The position numbers were made by a program, and so were the translations under genes. The notes beneath the pieces are model-generated. The model made no database searches. It was not told the DNA's origin and saw only the letters and a list, made by a program, of their open reading frames with translations. Shown here piece after piece: positions 53,401-61,301 of a stretch of 64,000 bases of DNA (its first letter is position 1; each line of letters begins with the position of its first letter). Source of the DNA: Streptomyces fulvoviolaceus (GTDB lineage: Bacteria > Actinomycetota > Actinomycetes > Streptomycetales > Streptomycetaceae); contig NZ_JOEY01000008.1 of assembly GCF_000718165.1 (NCBI RefSeq), forward strand, positions 1-64,000. The letters are read 5' to 3'.

Positions 53401-55041
53401 CAGCTCATCGGGTGCGCCCCCCAGCCCAGCCCCTGGTTGCCGGCCCTCGGCACGGACGTCCTGATCGACGACCTGCCGCAGCCCGAGGAGTCCGGGAGCG
53501 CCCGCCTCGCCCCGGTGTCGTGGGCCCTGTCGGACCTGCCCGAAGCACAGGCACAGCTGCCTGTCCGCCTGGACTTCGCCGAGTTCGGCCATCTGTACGT
53601 CATCGGAATCCCGCGCTCCGGCCGCTCCCAGGTGTTGCGCAGCATGGCCGGAGCCCTGGCCCAAGGCCATTCCAGCGCCGACGTCCACCTCTACGGCATC
53701 GACTTCGCCGGTGGTGCGCTGACGGCGTTGGGCGTGCTCCCGCACTGCGGTGCCGTGGTGCCCCGTGGTGACATCGAGCGGCTGGAACGGCTGTTCGCCC
53801 GACTCGACGCGGAGCTGGAACGGCGACAGGAACGCCTCACCGAGCACCACGCGAGCAACCTCACCGAGCTGCGCGAGATCGTCGGTGCCGGTGCCCGCCC
53901 GCCGCACATCATGCTGTTCATCGACGGCTGGGACGCACTGATCGAGGCCGTCGCCGACCACAACGGCGGCCGCCTGGTGGAGTTGCTCAACCGGCTGCTG
54001 AGAGAGGGCGCCGCCGCGGGCCTGCATGTCGTCGCCACCTCCGAACGCGCCCTGCTGTCCGGACGCGCCACCGCGCTCAACGACAACAAGCTGCTGCTGC
54101 GCCTGAACGACCGGACCGACTACCACGCCGTCGGCAAGCGCTCGCGCGACATGCCCGACATCATCCAGCCCGGCCGCGGCTGGACCTCCGACGGCGGTAC
54201 CGAGATCCAGGTGGCGCTGCTCGCACCCGGTGCCGCCGGGCAGGAGCAGGCCGAGGCGCTGCGCCGGATCGGCGCCGAGGCGACCCGGCGCGACGCCGGA
54301 CTCCCCGCGGACCGCAGGCCCGCCCGCATCGGCACGCTGCCGGTGAAGGTGACCTTCACGGACGCGTACGACAAAGTCGGGGAGGAGTTCCGCCGCCCGA
54401 TGTGGGGCCTGCTGGGCCTCGGGGGCGACGACGTCTCGCCCGTGGGCGTGGACTTCGCGGCCGGCGCGCCGACCTTCTCGGTCGTCGGCCCGCCCGGCTC
54501 CGGCCGCAGCACCACCCTGGCGTCCCTGGCGGTCTCGCTGCTCGCCGCCGGCACCCGCCTGGTGATCCTCGCTCCCCGCGAATCGCCGCTGCGCACCCTC
54601 GGCAGCCATCCCGGAGTACGGCTGATCACCGCGACCGAGCCCACGGTCGAGGAGTTCACCGAGGCCCTGGAAGCCGGCAGCGGACCCCGAGTGGTCATGG
54701 TGGACGACGCCGACCTGTTCGTCCTTCCGGACATCGACCAGAACCTGCGCTCCCTGGCCCAGTCCGGCAGAGACCACGGCATCGGCATCGTCATCGCCGC
54801 CACCGCGGAGACCATGACGGGCGCGATGGGCTGGCTCAGCGCCCTGAAACGGCACCGCAAGGGCGTCCTCCTCGGCCCGCAGAGCATTCTGGAGGGCGAC
54901 TTCGTCGGGGCTCGCCTGGCCCACGCCCATCTGCGCGGTCGCAGACCCGGCCGCGGCCTCACCGTCGACCCGCGCTCCGGGGAACTCATCAACGTACAGA
55001 TCCCCGAGACCGTGCTCGACGGGACGGACGGGGCCGCCTGA
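50407..55041 (+). CDS. essC: EssC/EccC-like FtsK/SpoIIIE triple ATPase, core of a type VII-like secretion system
   Basis: GTG 50407 (VKLLITTVADGD) gives 1,544 residues. About 1-250 is beta-rich and FHA/ubiquitin-like (VVELQVVGGPDAGRVYPLGL, GIRVTVRPDGSAIVEL). Two membrane segments follow at about 292-335 (LLVALAPMVFGVSMMLFMNS). Three FtsK-like ATPase domains come next. D1 has an intact Walker A at 712-719 (GTTGSGKS) and Walker B LVIIIDEFATL. D2 at about 1067 (GIPRSGRS) and D3 at about 1361 (GPPGSGRS) have Arg in place of the Lys, so only D1 should hydrolyse ATP well. The FHA-first layout is like firmicute EssC; actinobacterial EccC lacks it. It should form the membrane pore-side motor recognising WXG100 substrates. 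Confidence 0.92.
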   Translation: MKLLITTVADGDPAGRQDVLLSASGGTPVEDVAAHLAQLRTGDTDETGTPLPLPGPAPACYLGDEPLAPGTPLAATRLMDGSVLALGAPRPPSPTAYGPERDAMPQPHRVDHSPVVELQVVGGPDAGRVYPLGLGTHGVGPLQDAAVPLEGRGMPGEGIRVTVRPDGSAIVELPEGGPARLSVPEPPEHRGRPNTPLLPLAEQDEEDAEPEEVSDGSAELPDGWGLWSVGAELSVGEYLLRLAEPTPRDAAVVPSEGGGSLDYNRPPRMLPHLAPERFRLPGPPDPPARRPIPLLVALAPMVFGVSMMLFMNSYFYLIFMFMSPALMAANYVSGRRQARKDYEEKSSVYRQRRASLEEDVRQKIATERQLRTDSAPDPAVAGLWAVGPGRRLWERRRGDPDHLALRIGTAPQPSLLGIDDTAREDNHTAVHWTIPDAPVGVDLVDSGVVGLAGATGPVQALARWMTAQAAVLHTPRDLRIVILTDKASQDSWHWARWLPHSRDGLPGTRGGAVTLIGNDPETVANRVAELVSTLRTRQRAAESTMSKALLSEPDVLVVMDGARRLRDVPGVVSILKEGPAVRIFPLCLDQEERLLPEECSAVVRHENHRLTLCRTGQPDVPDIRPDLVEPDWCERVARGIAPIRDVTPDASEGLPAKVGLLELLGLPQPSAEHVAARWAQRPASTGVLLGAGYDGPVAFDLVKDGPHGLVAGTTGSGKSELLQTFVAALAAVNRPDELTFVLVDYKGGSAFKDCVDLPHTLGMVTDLDSHLVQRALTSLAAELTRREHILADAGAKDLPEYQGMRRRSPELVPMPRLVIIIDEFATLYREIPDFIPGLVSIAQRGRSLGIHLILATQRPAGVVNSDIRANTNLRIALRVTDSSESQDVIDTKDAVSISAATPGRALARLGHGTVVPFQTAYASTPLPGAKPSLDTKEQQPVEESRIWGTELHWQRLGRAAGLPGTSESEPGGETSADMAADDVPTDLNALVEALSEATQLIGCAPQPSPWLPALGTDVLIDDLPQPEESGSARLAPVSWALSDLPEAQAQLPVRLDFAEFGHLYVIGIPRSGRSQVLRSMAGALAQGHSSADVHLYGIDFAGGALTALGVLPHCGAVVPRGDIERLERLFARLDAELERRQERLTEHHASNLTELREIVGAGARPPHIMLFIDGWDALIEAVADHNGGRLVELLNRLLREGAAAGLHVVATSERALLSGRATALNDNKLLLRLNDRTDYHAVGKRSRDMPDIIQPGRGWTSDGGTEIQVALLAPGAAGQEQAEALRRIGAEATRRDAGLPADRRPARIGTLPVKVTFTDAYDKVGEEFRRPMWGLLGLGGDDVSPVGVDFAAGAPTFSVVGPPGSGRSTTLASLAVSLLAAGTRLVILAPRESPLRTLGSHPGVRLITATEPTVEEFTEALEAGSGPRVVMVDDADLFVLPDIDQNLRSLAQSGRDHGIGIVIAATAETMTGAMGWLSALKRHRKGVLLGPQSILEGDFVGARLAHAHLRGRRPGRGLTVDPRSGELINVQIPETVLDGTDGAA

Positions 55042-55057
55042 CACCGCCGAGACGACG

Positions 55058-55093
55058 CCGGCGCCCGGGATGTGACGGCTTCCCGGGCGCTGG
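55058..55093 (+). terminator. Hairpin terminator after the EssC-like gene
   Basis: GCGCCCGGGA (55061-55070) pairs with TCCCGGGCGC (55081-55090). The stem extends outward to 13 bp with one G-U pair and has a 10-base loop. It lies 16 bases past the TGA at 55039-55041 and probably ends the sigma factor operon transcript. Confidence 0.75.
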
Positions 55094-55363
55094 CTCGGTA
55101 CTCCAGCCGGACTTCTGTATTCCTGCTGCTCAACGGCCTCGCGTGGGGAGTGCTGCGGAGGTTCGACGTGCGCGGGACGGTCCGACAGCCCGCTCGTCCG
55201 GCCGCTGAAACGACAGTCCCCACCGGCGCAGGTGCCTGCCGGCAACAACTGCCGTGCGTCCCCCACCAGTTCATTCACACAGGGATCAACGCCCCGGAAC
55301 ACCCACCATTTCGGATCAATACGCGGCATGCTCAACCTCGTAGATCGGAAACGACCCATACGA
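55094..55363. other. Intergenic region between secretion locus and mobile-element scar
   Basis: This is a 270-base stretch without a supportable gene. Open frames cross it on both strands because of the high GC content, but none has a ribosome-binding site or recognisable product. It marks the right end of the type VII-like locus. Confidence 0.5.
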
Positions 55364-55400
55364 AAAGGGCCCCCACAGGCTCTCGCCTGCGAAGACCCTT
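55364..55400 (-). terminator. Terminator of the tRNA-Pro remnant
   Basis: On the minus strand CAGGC-GAGA-GCCTG lies within a longer AAGGG...CCCTT pairing and ends in a short T-run (TTTT). It lies just past the tRNA 3' end at 55407. It looks like the native terminator retained from the intact tRNA locus. Confidence 0.55.
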
Positions 55401-55406
55401 CGCACC

Positions 55407-55450
55407 GTCGGCACGACAGGATTTGAACCTGCGCCCCCTTGACCCCCAGT
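55407..55450 (-). tRNA. tRNA-Pro(GGG) 3' fragment (attachment-site remnant, not functional)
   Basis: The minus strand reads from the anticodon loop (ACTGGGGGTCAAG) through a complete T-arm (GCAGG-TTCAAAT-CCTGT) to the acceptor 3' strand (CGTGCCGA). From memory this is the 3' part of Streptomyces tRNA-Pro with GGG anticodon. Upstream of position 55450 the sequence diverges: the 5' anticodon stem, D-arm and acceptor 5' strand are missing. Such 3' tRNA duplicates are the att sites left by tyrosine-recombinase elements. Proline tRNA genes are known targets (for example of pSAM2-type elements). Confidence 0.7.
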
Positions 55451-55492
55451 TGGGTGGTCCATGAGCGGCGTACGACGGGTCGTTCTTCGCGG

Positions 55493-55655
55493 TCAGTGTC
55501 CAGCGTGGCGGTTGCGTCGACGCTCTTCGGCCGAAAGCCGGGCAAGCCGGAGCATGTACTCGAACTCCCAACCGGGTAACGGCATGAGATCGCCGCTGTC
55601 GCCGGCGGTCCGTTTCCATTCGTGGGCGAACGTATCGCGCCAGTGGTGGGCATGC
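55493..55655 (-). pseudogene. Tyrosine recombinase (phage-type integrase) C-terminal remnant
   Basis: The frame ends ... HHWRDTFAHEWKRTAGDSGD, LMPLPGWEFEYMLRLARL, SAEERRRNRHAGH. It matches the box II end of tyrosine recombinases (H-x-x-R-HTFAH-W ... GDLM-L-GW ... ML-RY ... S-A-ER). The catalytic Tyr region appears altered (RLARLS instead of RYGAS) and everything N-terminal is missing. It is 42 bases from the tRNA-Pro fragment, the usual place for an element's integrase gene. Confidence 0.6.
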
Positions 55656-55662
55656 ACTTGTA

Positions 55663-55850
55663 CCGAGACGGGGAAGCCGATCCCGGAGGTCGCCGAGGAA
55701 CTCGGGGTCAATCCCGGCACGCTGCACAGCTGGGTCTCGCGTTGCCGCCGCAACGGGTCGGCGGCGGCCGATCGCTTCGCCGGGCGCCTGGCGGACGTCT
55801 GCGGGAGGCCGAGCGCGCCGAGTTGGAGAGGCTGCGGCGGCCGAGCCGGC
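55663..55850 (+). pseudogene. IS3-type transposase OrfA remnant
   Basis: The plus strand reads TETGKPIPEVAEELGVNPGT then LHSWVSRCRRNG, a helix-turn-helix typical of IS3-family OrfA proteins. The expected leucine-zipper part AERAELERLR appears in another frame at about 55818-55847, so the gene is frameshifted. It is truncated on both sides and inserted next to the integrase remnant. No terminal inverted repeats were recognised. Confidence 0.6.
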
Positions 55851-55880
55851 CGCGTTCATCGGTAATTCGAGCGGCACGGG

Positions 55881-56795
55881 TTACTTCAGTGCTCCCGCCA
55901 TGACGCCGTTGACGAACTGCCGTTGGAAGGCGAAGAAAACCACCAGCGGGATGATCATGGAGAGGAAGGCGCCGGAGGACAGGACGTCGATATTGGTGCC
56001 GAATTGGCGGGTCTGCTGTTGCAGGGCCACGGTGAGTGGGGCCGAGCCGGGGTCGGCGAAGATGAGCGCGACGAGCATGTCGTTCCAGACCCACAGGAAC
56101 TGGAAGATGCCGAGCGAAGCTATCGCGGGCCCGCCCAGCGGAACCACCACTCGGAGGAAGAGCCACAACTCGCCCGCCCCGTCGAGACGGGCGGCCTCCA
56201 GCAGTTCGCGTGGGATACCCGCGAAGAAGTTCCGCAGAAGGAAGATCGCGAACGGCAGGCCGAAAGCGACGTGGAAGAGGACGACGCTGCTGATGCTGCC
56301 GAAGATCCCGAGCTTCCCGAACAGACTGGTGATGGGCACCAGCGCGATCTGCAGGGGGACCACGAGCAGGCCGACGATGAGCAGGAAAACCCAGTCCCGG
56401 CCCGGGAATTCGACCCACGCGAAGACATATCCGGCGAGTGAGCCGACGACCACGACCAGCAGCGTGGCAGGGACGGTGATCAGCAGACTGTTCAGGAACG
56501 AATGCGTGATCGTCGAGTTGTCCAACAGGCTGGTGTAGTTGTGCAGGGTCAGCTGCGCGGGCTTGGTGAGGACCGTCCACCAGCCGGACGACTGGATGTC
56601 CAGCGGCCCGCGCAGCGAGGACAACAGCAGGCCGACGGTGGGCAGCAGCCAGAAGAGGGCGACAGCCAGCAGGACGAGCCGTGTGGATCCGCCGGCGATA
56701 CGGCGTGCCGCACGGGCGGCAGCGCCGGGTGCCGTGCGGCCGGAGGCGGTTGGGGCCGCGGTCTGCGGGGCCCGGGCGGTCTGCAGGGATGTCAC
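55881..56795 (-). CDS. Carbohydrate ABC transporter permease (MalG type)
   Basis: GTG 56795 (VTSLQTARAPQ) follows AAGGAGA and overlaps the upstream stop (GTGA). The 304-residue protein has six hydrophobic segments (LVLLAVALFWLLPTVGLLLS first), the central VPLQIALVPITSLFGKLGIF region and the EAA loop GIPRELLEAARLDGAGELWL. It ends FQRQFVNGVMAGALK, which is characteristic of MalG-type permeases. It pairs with the permease at 56792-58168 and the lipoprotein at 58179-59534. The ATPase is not in the cluster; a shared MsiK-like ATPase, as in other Streptomyces sugar importers, is likely. Confidence 0.94.
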   Translation of the reverse strand: MTSLQTARAPQTAAPTASGRTAPGAAARAARRIAGGSTRLVLLAVALFWLLPTVGLLLSSLRGPLDIQSSGWWTVLTKPAQLTLHNYTSLLDNSTITHSFLNSLLITVPATLLVVVVGSLAGYVFAWVEFPGRDWVFLLIVGLLVVPLQIALVPITSLFGKLGIFGSISSVVLFHVAFGLPFAIFLLRNFFAGIPRELLEAARLDGAGELWLFLRVVVPLGGPAIASLGIFQFLWVWNDMLVALIFADPGSAPLTVALQQQTRQFGTNIDVLSSGAFLSMIIPLVVFFAFQRQFVNGVMAGALK

Positions 56796-58168
56796 CGTGA
56801 CTTCTCCTTTCGGAACCGCTTGATGTTGAGGAACATGACCGGCGCGACCAGGGCGAGCAGGAGTACGGCGAGCGCGCTGCCGGTGCCCTGGTCGTTGCCG
56901 CCGCCGAAGGAGGACAGGTAGAGCTGCAGGGCGAGCACGTTGGCGTCCTGCTGGCTGGCGCCGGGTGCGATGACGTACACCAGGTCGAAGATCTTCAGCA
57001 CGTTGATCACCAGCGTGACCAGCACGACACCCAGCACGGGCGCCAGGAGCGGCACCGTGATGCGGCGGAAGACCTGCCACTCCCCCGCGCCGTCGACACG
57101 TGCGGCCTCCAGCAGTTCCCTGGGGATCCCGGCCAGCCCGGCAGCGATCAGGACCATGGCGAAGCCGGTCCACATCCACACGTAGGCGCCGATGATCGAC
57201 CAGGTGACGAGGGTCGGACCGAGCCAGTTGACGCCCGCGTACTGGGCGGTGAAGTTCGTCGCGGGCAGGCGCAGTTGAACCGGCGAGGCGCCGATACGGG
57301 CAGCGGGCAGAGCGAATGTGCCGTCCTTGGTGGCCGTCGCCGTGGCGATGACGCGCCCGTCGCGCACAGCCTCGACCCGAATGCCGGCCAGAGCCTTCTC
57401 TCCCCGGTCGATCTTCCCGGGAGTGCCGCCGCCCGGCTGGAAGTCCAGCCAGACCGTGCCGCACAAGGCGCCCGACGGGCACGAACCCGGCGCGGCGGCC
57501 TGCGCCGCGCCGGTCAGGGTACTGGGCTGCACTCCGACCAGAGCCAGCGCGGCCGGACCGTCACCGGGGCTGACGGACTTGCCGGTGTAAGGGCCGCCGA
57601 CGGGGCCCGCCAGACTGCTGCCGGGGCCCGCCACCCTCGGATGGGCCCCGGGGTATGCCGATGCCTTGAAGAAGGTGTCGTGGACGCCGGTCGCCACCGC
57701 GTTGGCCACGCCCTTGCCGGGGTCCTGGTCGTAGACCAGCCGGAAGATGATGCCGGCGGCCAGCATGGAGATGGCCATCGGCATGAAGACGACCAGTTTG
57801 AAAGCGGTGCCCCAGCGGATCCGCTCGGTGAGCACAGCGAAGATCAGGCCGAGTCCGGTGGCCGCGACAGGTGCGACCACGACCCAGATCGCGTTGTTCT
57901 TGATGGCGACGAGGGTCTGGTGGTCGGTGAAGACACCGGTGTAGTTGGACAGCCCGACGAAGTCGGTGAAGCCGTCGGGGCCGAAGAGACTGCGTACCAC
58001 CGACCACACGATCGGATACACCACGAGCGCGCCGAGCAGGATCAGCGCGGGCAGCAGGAACAACGCCGCGATCCACTTACGGCCTCGGGGTGTCCTCGTC
58101 CTGCGGCGGGCGGGGGCCCCCGCCGCCGCGGGGGCGGCGGGGGACGGAGGAGAAAGAGTCTGTGACAT
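56792..58168 (-). CDS. Carbohydrate ABC transporter permease (MalF type) with large extracytoplasmic insert
   Basis: ATG 58168 (MSQTLSPPSPAA) gives 458 residues, against about 300 for the family. The first segments (KWIAALFLLPALILLGALVV, NNAIWVVVAPVAATGLGLIF) and the last part with the EAA loop (RELLEAARVDGAGEWQVFRR) are normal. Residues about 155-310 are extra. They contain a Gly/Pro-rich linker and, at about 236-305, a small beta-sandwich resembling Cna-B/SdrD-type domains (GTVWLDFQPGGGTPG, ALAGIRVEAVRDGRVIATAT, DGTFALPAARIGASPVQLRL). It should lie outside the membrane, like the P2 loop of MalF, and could touch the binding protein. Confidence 0.92.
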   Translation of the reverse strand: MSQTLSPPSPAAPAAAGAPARRRTRTPRGRKWIAALFLLPALILLGALVVYPIVWSVVRSLFGPDGFTDFVGLSNYTGVFTDHQTLVAIKNNAIWVVVAPVAATGLGLIFAVLTERIRWGTAFKLVVFMPMAISMLAAGIIFRLVYDQDPGKGVANAVATGVHDTFFKASAYPGAHPRVAGPGSSLAGPVGGPYTGKSVSPGDGPAALALVGVQPSTLTGAAQAAAPGSCPSGALCGTVWLDFQPGGGTPGKIDRGEKALAGIRVEAVRDGRVIATATATKDGTFALPAARIGASPVQLRLPATNFTAQYAGVNWLGPTLVTWSIIGAYVWMWTGFAMVLIAAGLAGIPRELLEAARVDGAGEWQVFRRITVPLLAPVLGVVLVTLVINVLKIFDLVYVIAPGASQQDANVLALQLYLSSFGGGNDQGTGSALAVLLLALVAPVMFLNIKRFRKEKSR

Positions 58169-58178
58169 GACGGCTGCC

Positions 58179-59534
58179 TCAGCCCGCCTTGGCGAACGCC
58201 TTCGCGGCGTCCGCTTCGAGCTGCTTCTGCGCGCCCGCGACGTCGGAGGGCTTGGCGAGGAAGTCCTGCAGGTCCTTCCACTCTCCTTGCCCCTTTGTTC
58301 CGCCGAAGGCGGCCGGTGCCTGATCGGACATGTCGAACCGGATGTCGTCACCGGCCTTGATCAGGTTCTTCGCGATGTTCCGTACGGTGTCGTCGCGGTA
58401 GTTGGAGAAGTCGACCGCCTTGTTCGGTGACAGGAAACCGCCCTGCTGAACGGCGATCTCTGCCGCCTCCGGGGAGGCGAGGAAGCGCATCAGCGCCCGT
58501 GCGCCTTCGCCGTCCTTGAGGGCGACCGCGACGTCGCCGCTGCTCAGCACTGGTGCCTTACCGCCGTCCACGGCAGGGAAGGGGAAGACCTTGGCGTCGG
58601 TGCCGACCTTGGCCGTGGTCTCCTGCGTGATGTTGGTCGCGATGAACTCGCCCTCGTAGACCAGCGCGGCCTTGGGCGGCTTCGCGAAGACCTGGCCGAC
58701 CGAGGTCGGGAAGTCGGTCTGCAGCGCGCCCCGGGTGCCTCCGGCCATCAGATCGGGCCTGCCGAAGATCTGGCCCAGCGTGGTCAGCGCCTTGGTCACC
58801 GAGGGGTCGGTCCACTTGATCTGATGCTTCGTCAACTTGTCGTACATGGCCGGGCCGGCCTGGCTGAGGTAGATGTTCTCGAACCAGTCGGTGACGAGCC
58901 AGCCGTCGGCGCCGCCTATGGAGAACGGAGGCGTGCCGGAGTCGGAGAGTGTCTGACCGTCCTTGAGCAACTGCTCCCAGGTGGTGGGGGTTTCGGTCAG
59001 TCCGGCCTGCTCCCAGGCCGCGGTGTTGTACCAGAACAGGGACTTGTTGGTGACCTTGAAGAACACGCCGTACTGCTTGTCCTTGTACGTGCCCAGGTCG
59101 CGCCAGGCCTGGCTGTAGTTCTGGTCCAACTCCTTGGTCACGGCCGGTTGCAGCGGCTTGAGCCAGCCTGCCTTGGCGAACTGCTGGAGCACACCGGGCT
59201 GGGGCAGCAGAGCCACGTCCGGCGGAGAGCCGCCCTGGATCTTGCTGCCGACGAAGGTCGACACGTTGTCGCCGGTGGGCACGAAGGTGGTCTTCGCTCC
59301 CGTCAGCTTGTCGAACCGGGCCAGTACCTTGAGGAAGTTCTTCTGCTCGGCGCCCGTCCAGACGCCGGCCACCTGCAGCTCCTGCCCGTCGAGCTTCGGC
59401 AGGGTCAGCGTGGAGGCGTCCTCGGCACCGGTGGTCGCCGGGGTGCCGGCGGCGTCGTTGTCCGAGGAGCCGCACCCGGCGGCCCCCATCACCAGGACGG
59501 CCACGGCCGTCAGTGCTGCCGCTCTGCCATTCAT
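58179..59534 (-). CDS. Extracellular sugar-binding lipoprotein of ABC transporter
   Basis: The 451-residue protein has a lipoprotein signal ending GAAGC with Cys21. The mature part is a family 1 solute-binding protein: LQVAGVWTGAEQKNFLKVLA, AKTTFVPTGDNVSTFVGSKI, SPPDVALLPQPGVLQQFAKA, WEQLLKDGQTLSDSGTPPFS and DWFENIYLSQAGPAMYDKLT. These blocks place it with alpha-glucoside-type (AglE-like) binding proteins. AAAGGAGTGA precedes ATG 59534. It starts 93 bases after the GH13 gene and 11 bases before the first permease gene, giving the expected importer operon. Confidence 0.93.
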   Translation of the reverse strand: MNGRAAALTAVAVLVMGAAGCGSSDNDAAGTPATTGAEDASTLTLPKLDGQELQVAGVWTGAEQKNFLKVLARFDKLTGAKTTFVPTGDNVSTFVGSKIQGGSPPDVALLPQPGVLQQFAKAGWLKPLQPAVTKELDQNYSQAWRDLGTYKDKQYGVFFKVTNKSLFWYNTAAWEQAGLTETPTTWEQLLKDGQTLSDSGTPPFSIGGADGWLVTDWFENIYLSQAGPAMYDKLTKHQIKWTDPSVTKALTTLGQIFGRPDLMAGGTRGALQTDFPTSVGQVFAKPPKAALVYEGEFIATNITQETTAKVGTDAKVFPFPAVDGGKAPVLSSGDVAVALKDGEGARALMRFLASPEAAEIAVQQGGFLSPNKAVDFSNYRDDTVRNIAKNLIKAGDDIRFDMSDQAPAAFGGTKGQGEWKDLQDFLAKPSDVAGAQKQLEADAAKAFAKAG

Positions 59535-59627
59535 CGGGTCACTCCTTTGTGAAAGACGGAAGGAACGTGTAGCGACGGAAACGGAAGATGTGACGACGGA
59601 CGGAACCTGTGGGGAGGGACAGCGGGG

Positions 59628-61301
59628 TCAGCCCGTGGGGCCGTCGGCCGCCCACCAGGCGGCGGTGGATCCGGGGAGGGTCCCGGGCGGGCAGGGCCCG
59701 CTCGCGAGCAGCGGCGTGCCGGGGACCGGGGCGGGACAAGGGACGTCGCCGAAGTTGACGGCGCACACCAGCCCGTCACCACGGACGAAGGCCAGGACCT
59801 GCGGCGGGGACTCCAGCCAGCGCAGCGTCCCGTTGCCGAGCGACGGCAGGCTCGTACGCAGCCGAAGCGCGTCGTGGTAGAGGTGCCAGAAGGAACCGGG
59901 GTCGGCCATGAGCCGTTCGGTGGTGTGCGCGCCGAACCAGGCGGGCTGGGGCAGCCACGGCTTGGCGATGCCTTCGCCCGAGGTGAAACCGAACGGGGAC
60001 ATGTGCCCCGACCACGGCAGTGGTACGCGGCAGCCGTCGCGGATTCCCACGCGGCTGCCGCTGCGGAAGAAGATCGGGTCGGTGAGCACCTCGTCCGGCA
60101 GGTCGACGACCTCCGGCAGGCCGAGCTCCTCGCCCTGGTAGATGTAGGCGGCGCCGGGCAGCGAGAGCATCAGCAGCGCGGCGGCGCGAGCACGGGCCGC
60201 GGCCGCGTAGCGGGTGACGGTGCGGACCTGGTCGTGGTTGTTGAGCACCCAGGTGATGGTCGAGCCGGTGTCGGCGATGTCCCGCAGGGCGTCCTGGATG
60301 ACCCGGCGGAAGGTGGCGGCGTCCCACGGGGCCGTCAGCATGTGGAAGAAGAACGCCTGATGGAGCTCGTCCGGGCGGACATAGGCGGCTTGCTCGGCCG
60401 GGGTGCGTACGGACACCTCTCCGACGAGCAGCCGGTCGATGCCGTCCCGCGCGGTGTACTCCTCGCAGACGGCGCGCCAAGTGCGCCAGACACCGTGCGT
60501 CTCGGGCTGGTTCCATGCCAGGGGGTTGACCGTGTCGCGGGCTCGCGCGTCGGCTGCCGGGTCCGGGGAGTCCGGCAGTTCGGGATGCTTGAAGAGGCCG
60601 GTGGCCACGTCGATGCGGAACCCGTCGACGCCGCGGTCCAGCCAGAACCGCAGCACCTGCTCGAAGTAGCCGCCGACCTCGGGGTTGCGCCAGTTCAGGT
60701 CGGGCTGCTCCGGCCCGAACAGGTGCAGGTACCACTGGCCCGGCGTCCCGTCGGACTCGGTGACCCGGGTCCAGGCGGGTCCGCCGAACATGGAATGCCA
60801 GTTGTTGGGCGGCAGTTCGCCGGCTGTGCCACGGCCATCGGCGAAGTGGAAGCGGGATCTGGCCGGGCCGTCCGGGCCCTGGGCCAGGGCCTGGAGGAAC
60901 CAAGGGTGCTTGCTGGAGCAGTGGTTGGGGACGATGTCGATGAGGACCTTGAACCCCAGGCGGTGCGCGTCGTCCACCAGGCGGCCGAACTCCGTCAGGT
61001 CTCCGTAGACCGGGTCCACGTCGCAGTAGTCGGCGACGTCGTAGCCGTGGTCGTACTGCGGCGAGGGATAGAACGGGTTGAGCCAGATGCCGTCGACACC
61101 GAGTCGCTTGAGGTACGGCAGGCCCGCACGGACACCGGCCAGGTCGCCGATGCCGTCCCCGGTGCTGTCGAGGAAGCTACGGACGTACACCTCGTAGATG
61201 ACGGCCGTGCGCCACCACTGCTGTTGCACGGTGTGCTCGGACCGATCGGAGGGGCGCGGTTCGTTCTGTACCGGGCCGTCGTCGACGTACGCGTCGATCA
61301 T
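59628..61301 (-). CDS. Glycoside hydrolase family 13 alpha-glucosidase / oligo-1,6-glucosidase type
   Basis: ATG 61301 (MIDAYVDDGPVQNEP) gives 557 residues. The (beta/alpha)8 catalytic domain shows VIYEVYVRSFLDSTGDGIGD, VDGIWLNPFYPSPQYDHGYD and LIDIVPNHCS. The nucleophile Asp231 is in DRGVDGFRIDVATG, the acid/base Glu295 in RLLVGEVSVRT and the transition-state stabiliser Asp357 in LNNHDQVR. It has no signal peptide, so it cleaves imported alpha-glucosides in the cytosol. It lies between the ROK kinase gene and the importer genes, all in one direction. Trehalose-, maltose- or isomaltose-type substrates are possible. Confidence 0.94.
   Translation of the reverse strand: MIDAYVDDGPVQNEPRPSDRSEHTVQQQWWRTAVIYEVYVRSFLDSTGDGIGDLAGVRAGLPYLKRLGVDGIWLNPFYPSPQYDHGYDVADYCDVDPVYGDLTEFGRLVDDAHRLGFKVLIDIVPNHCSSKHPWFLQALAQGPDGPARSRFHFADGRGTAGELPPNNWHSMFGGPAWTRVTESDGTPGQWYLHLFGPEQPDLNWRNPEVGGYFEQVLRFWLDRGVDGFRIDVATGLFKHPELPDSPDPAADARARDTVNPLAWNQPETHGVWRTWRAVCEEYTARDGIDRLLVGEVSVRTPAEQAAYVRPDELHQAFFFHMLTAPWDAATFRRVIQDALRDIADTGSTITWVLNNHDQVRTVTRYAAAARARAAALLMLSLPGAAYIYQGEELGLPEVVDLPDEVLTDPIFFRSGSRVGIRDGCRVPLPWSGHMSPFGFTSGEGIAKPWLPQPAWFGAHTTERLMADPGSFWHLYHDALRLRTSLPSLGNGTLRWLESPPQVLAFVRGDGLVCAVNFGDVPCPAPVPGTPLLASGPCPPGTLPGSTAAWWAADGPTG

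Noticed and set aside
55407..55450. An intact tRNA gene on the minus strand
   Set aside because: Only the anticodon loop, T-arm and 3' acceptor strand are present. The bases beyond 55450 cannot form the 5' anticodon stem or D-arm.
55072..55464. Plus-strand open frame ending in RQDLNLRPL
   Set aside because: The ending is the usual artefact of reading antisense through a tRNA T-arm, and the rest has no start signal or known domain.
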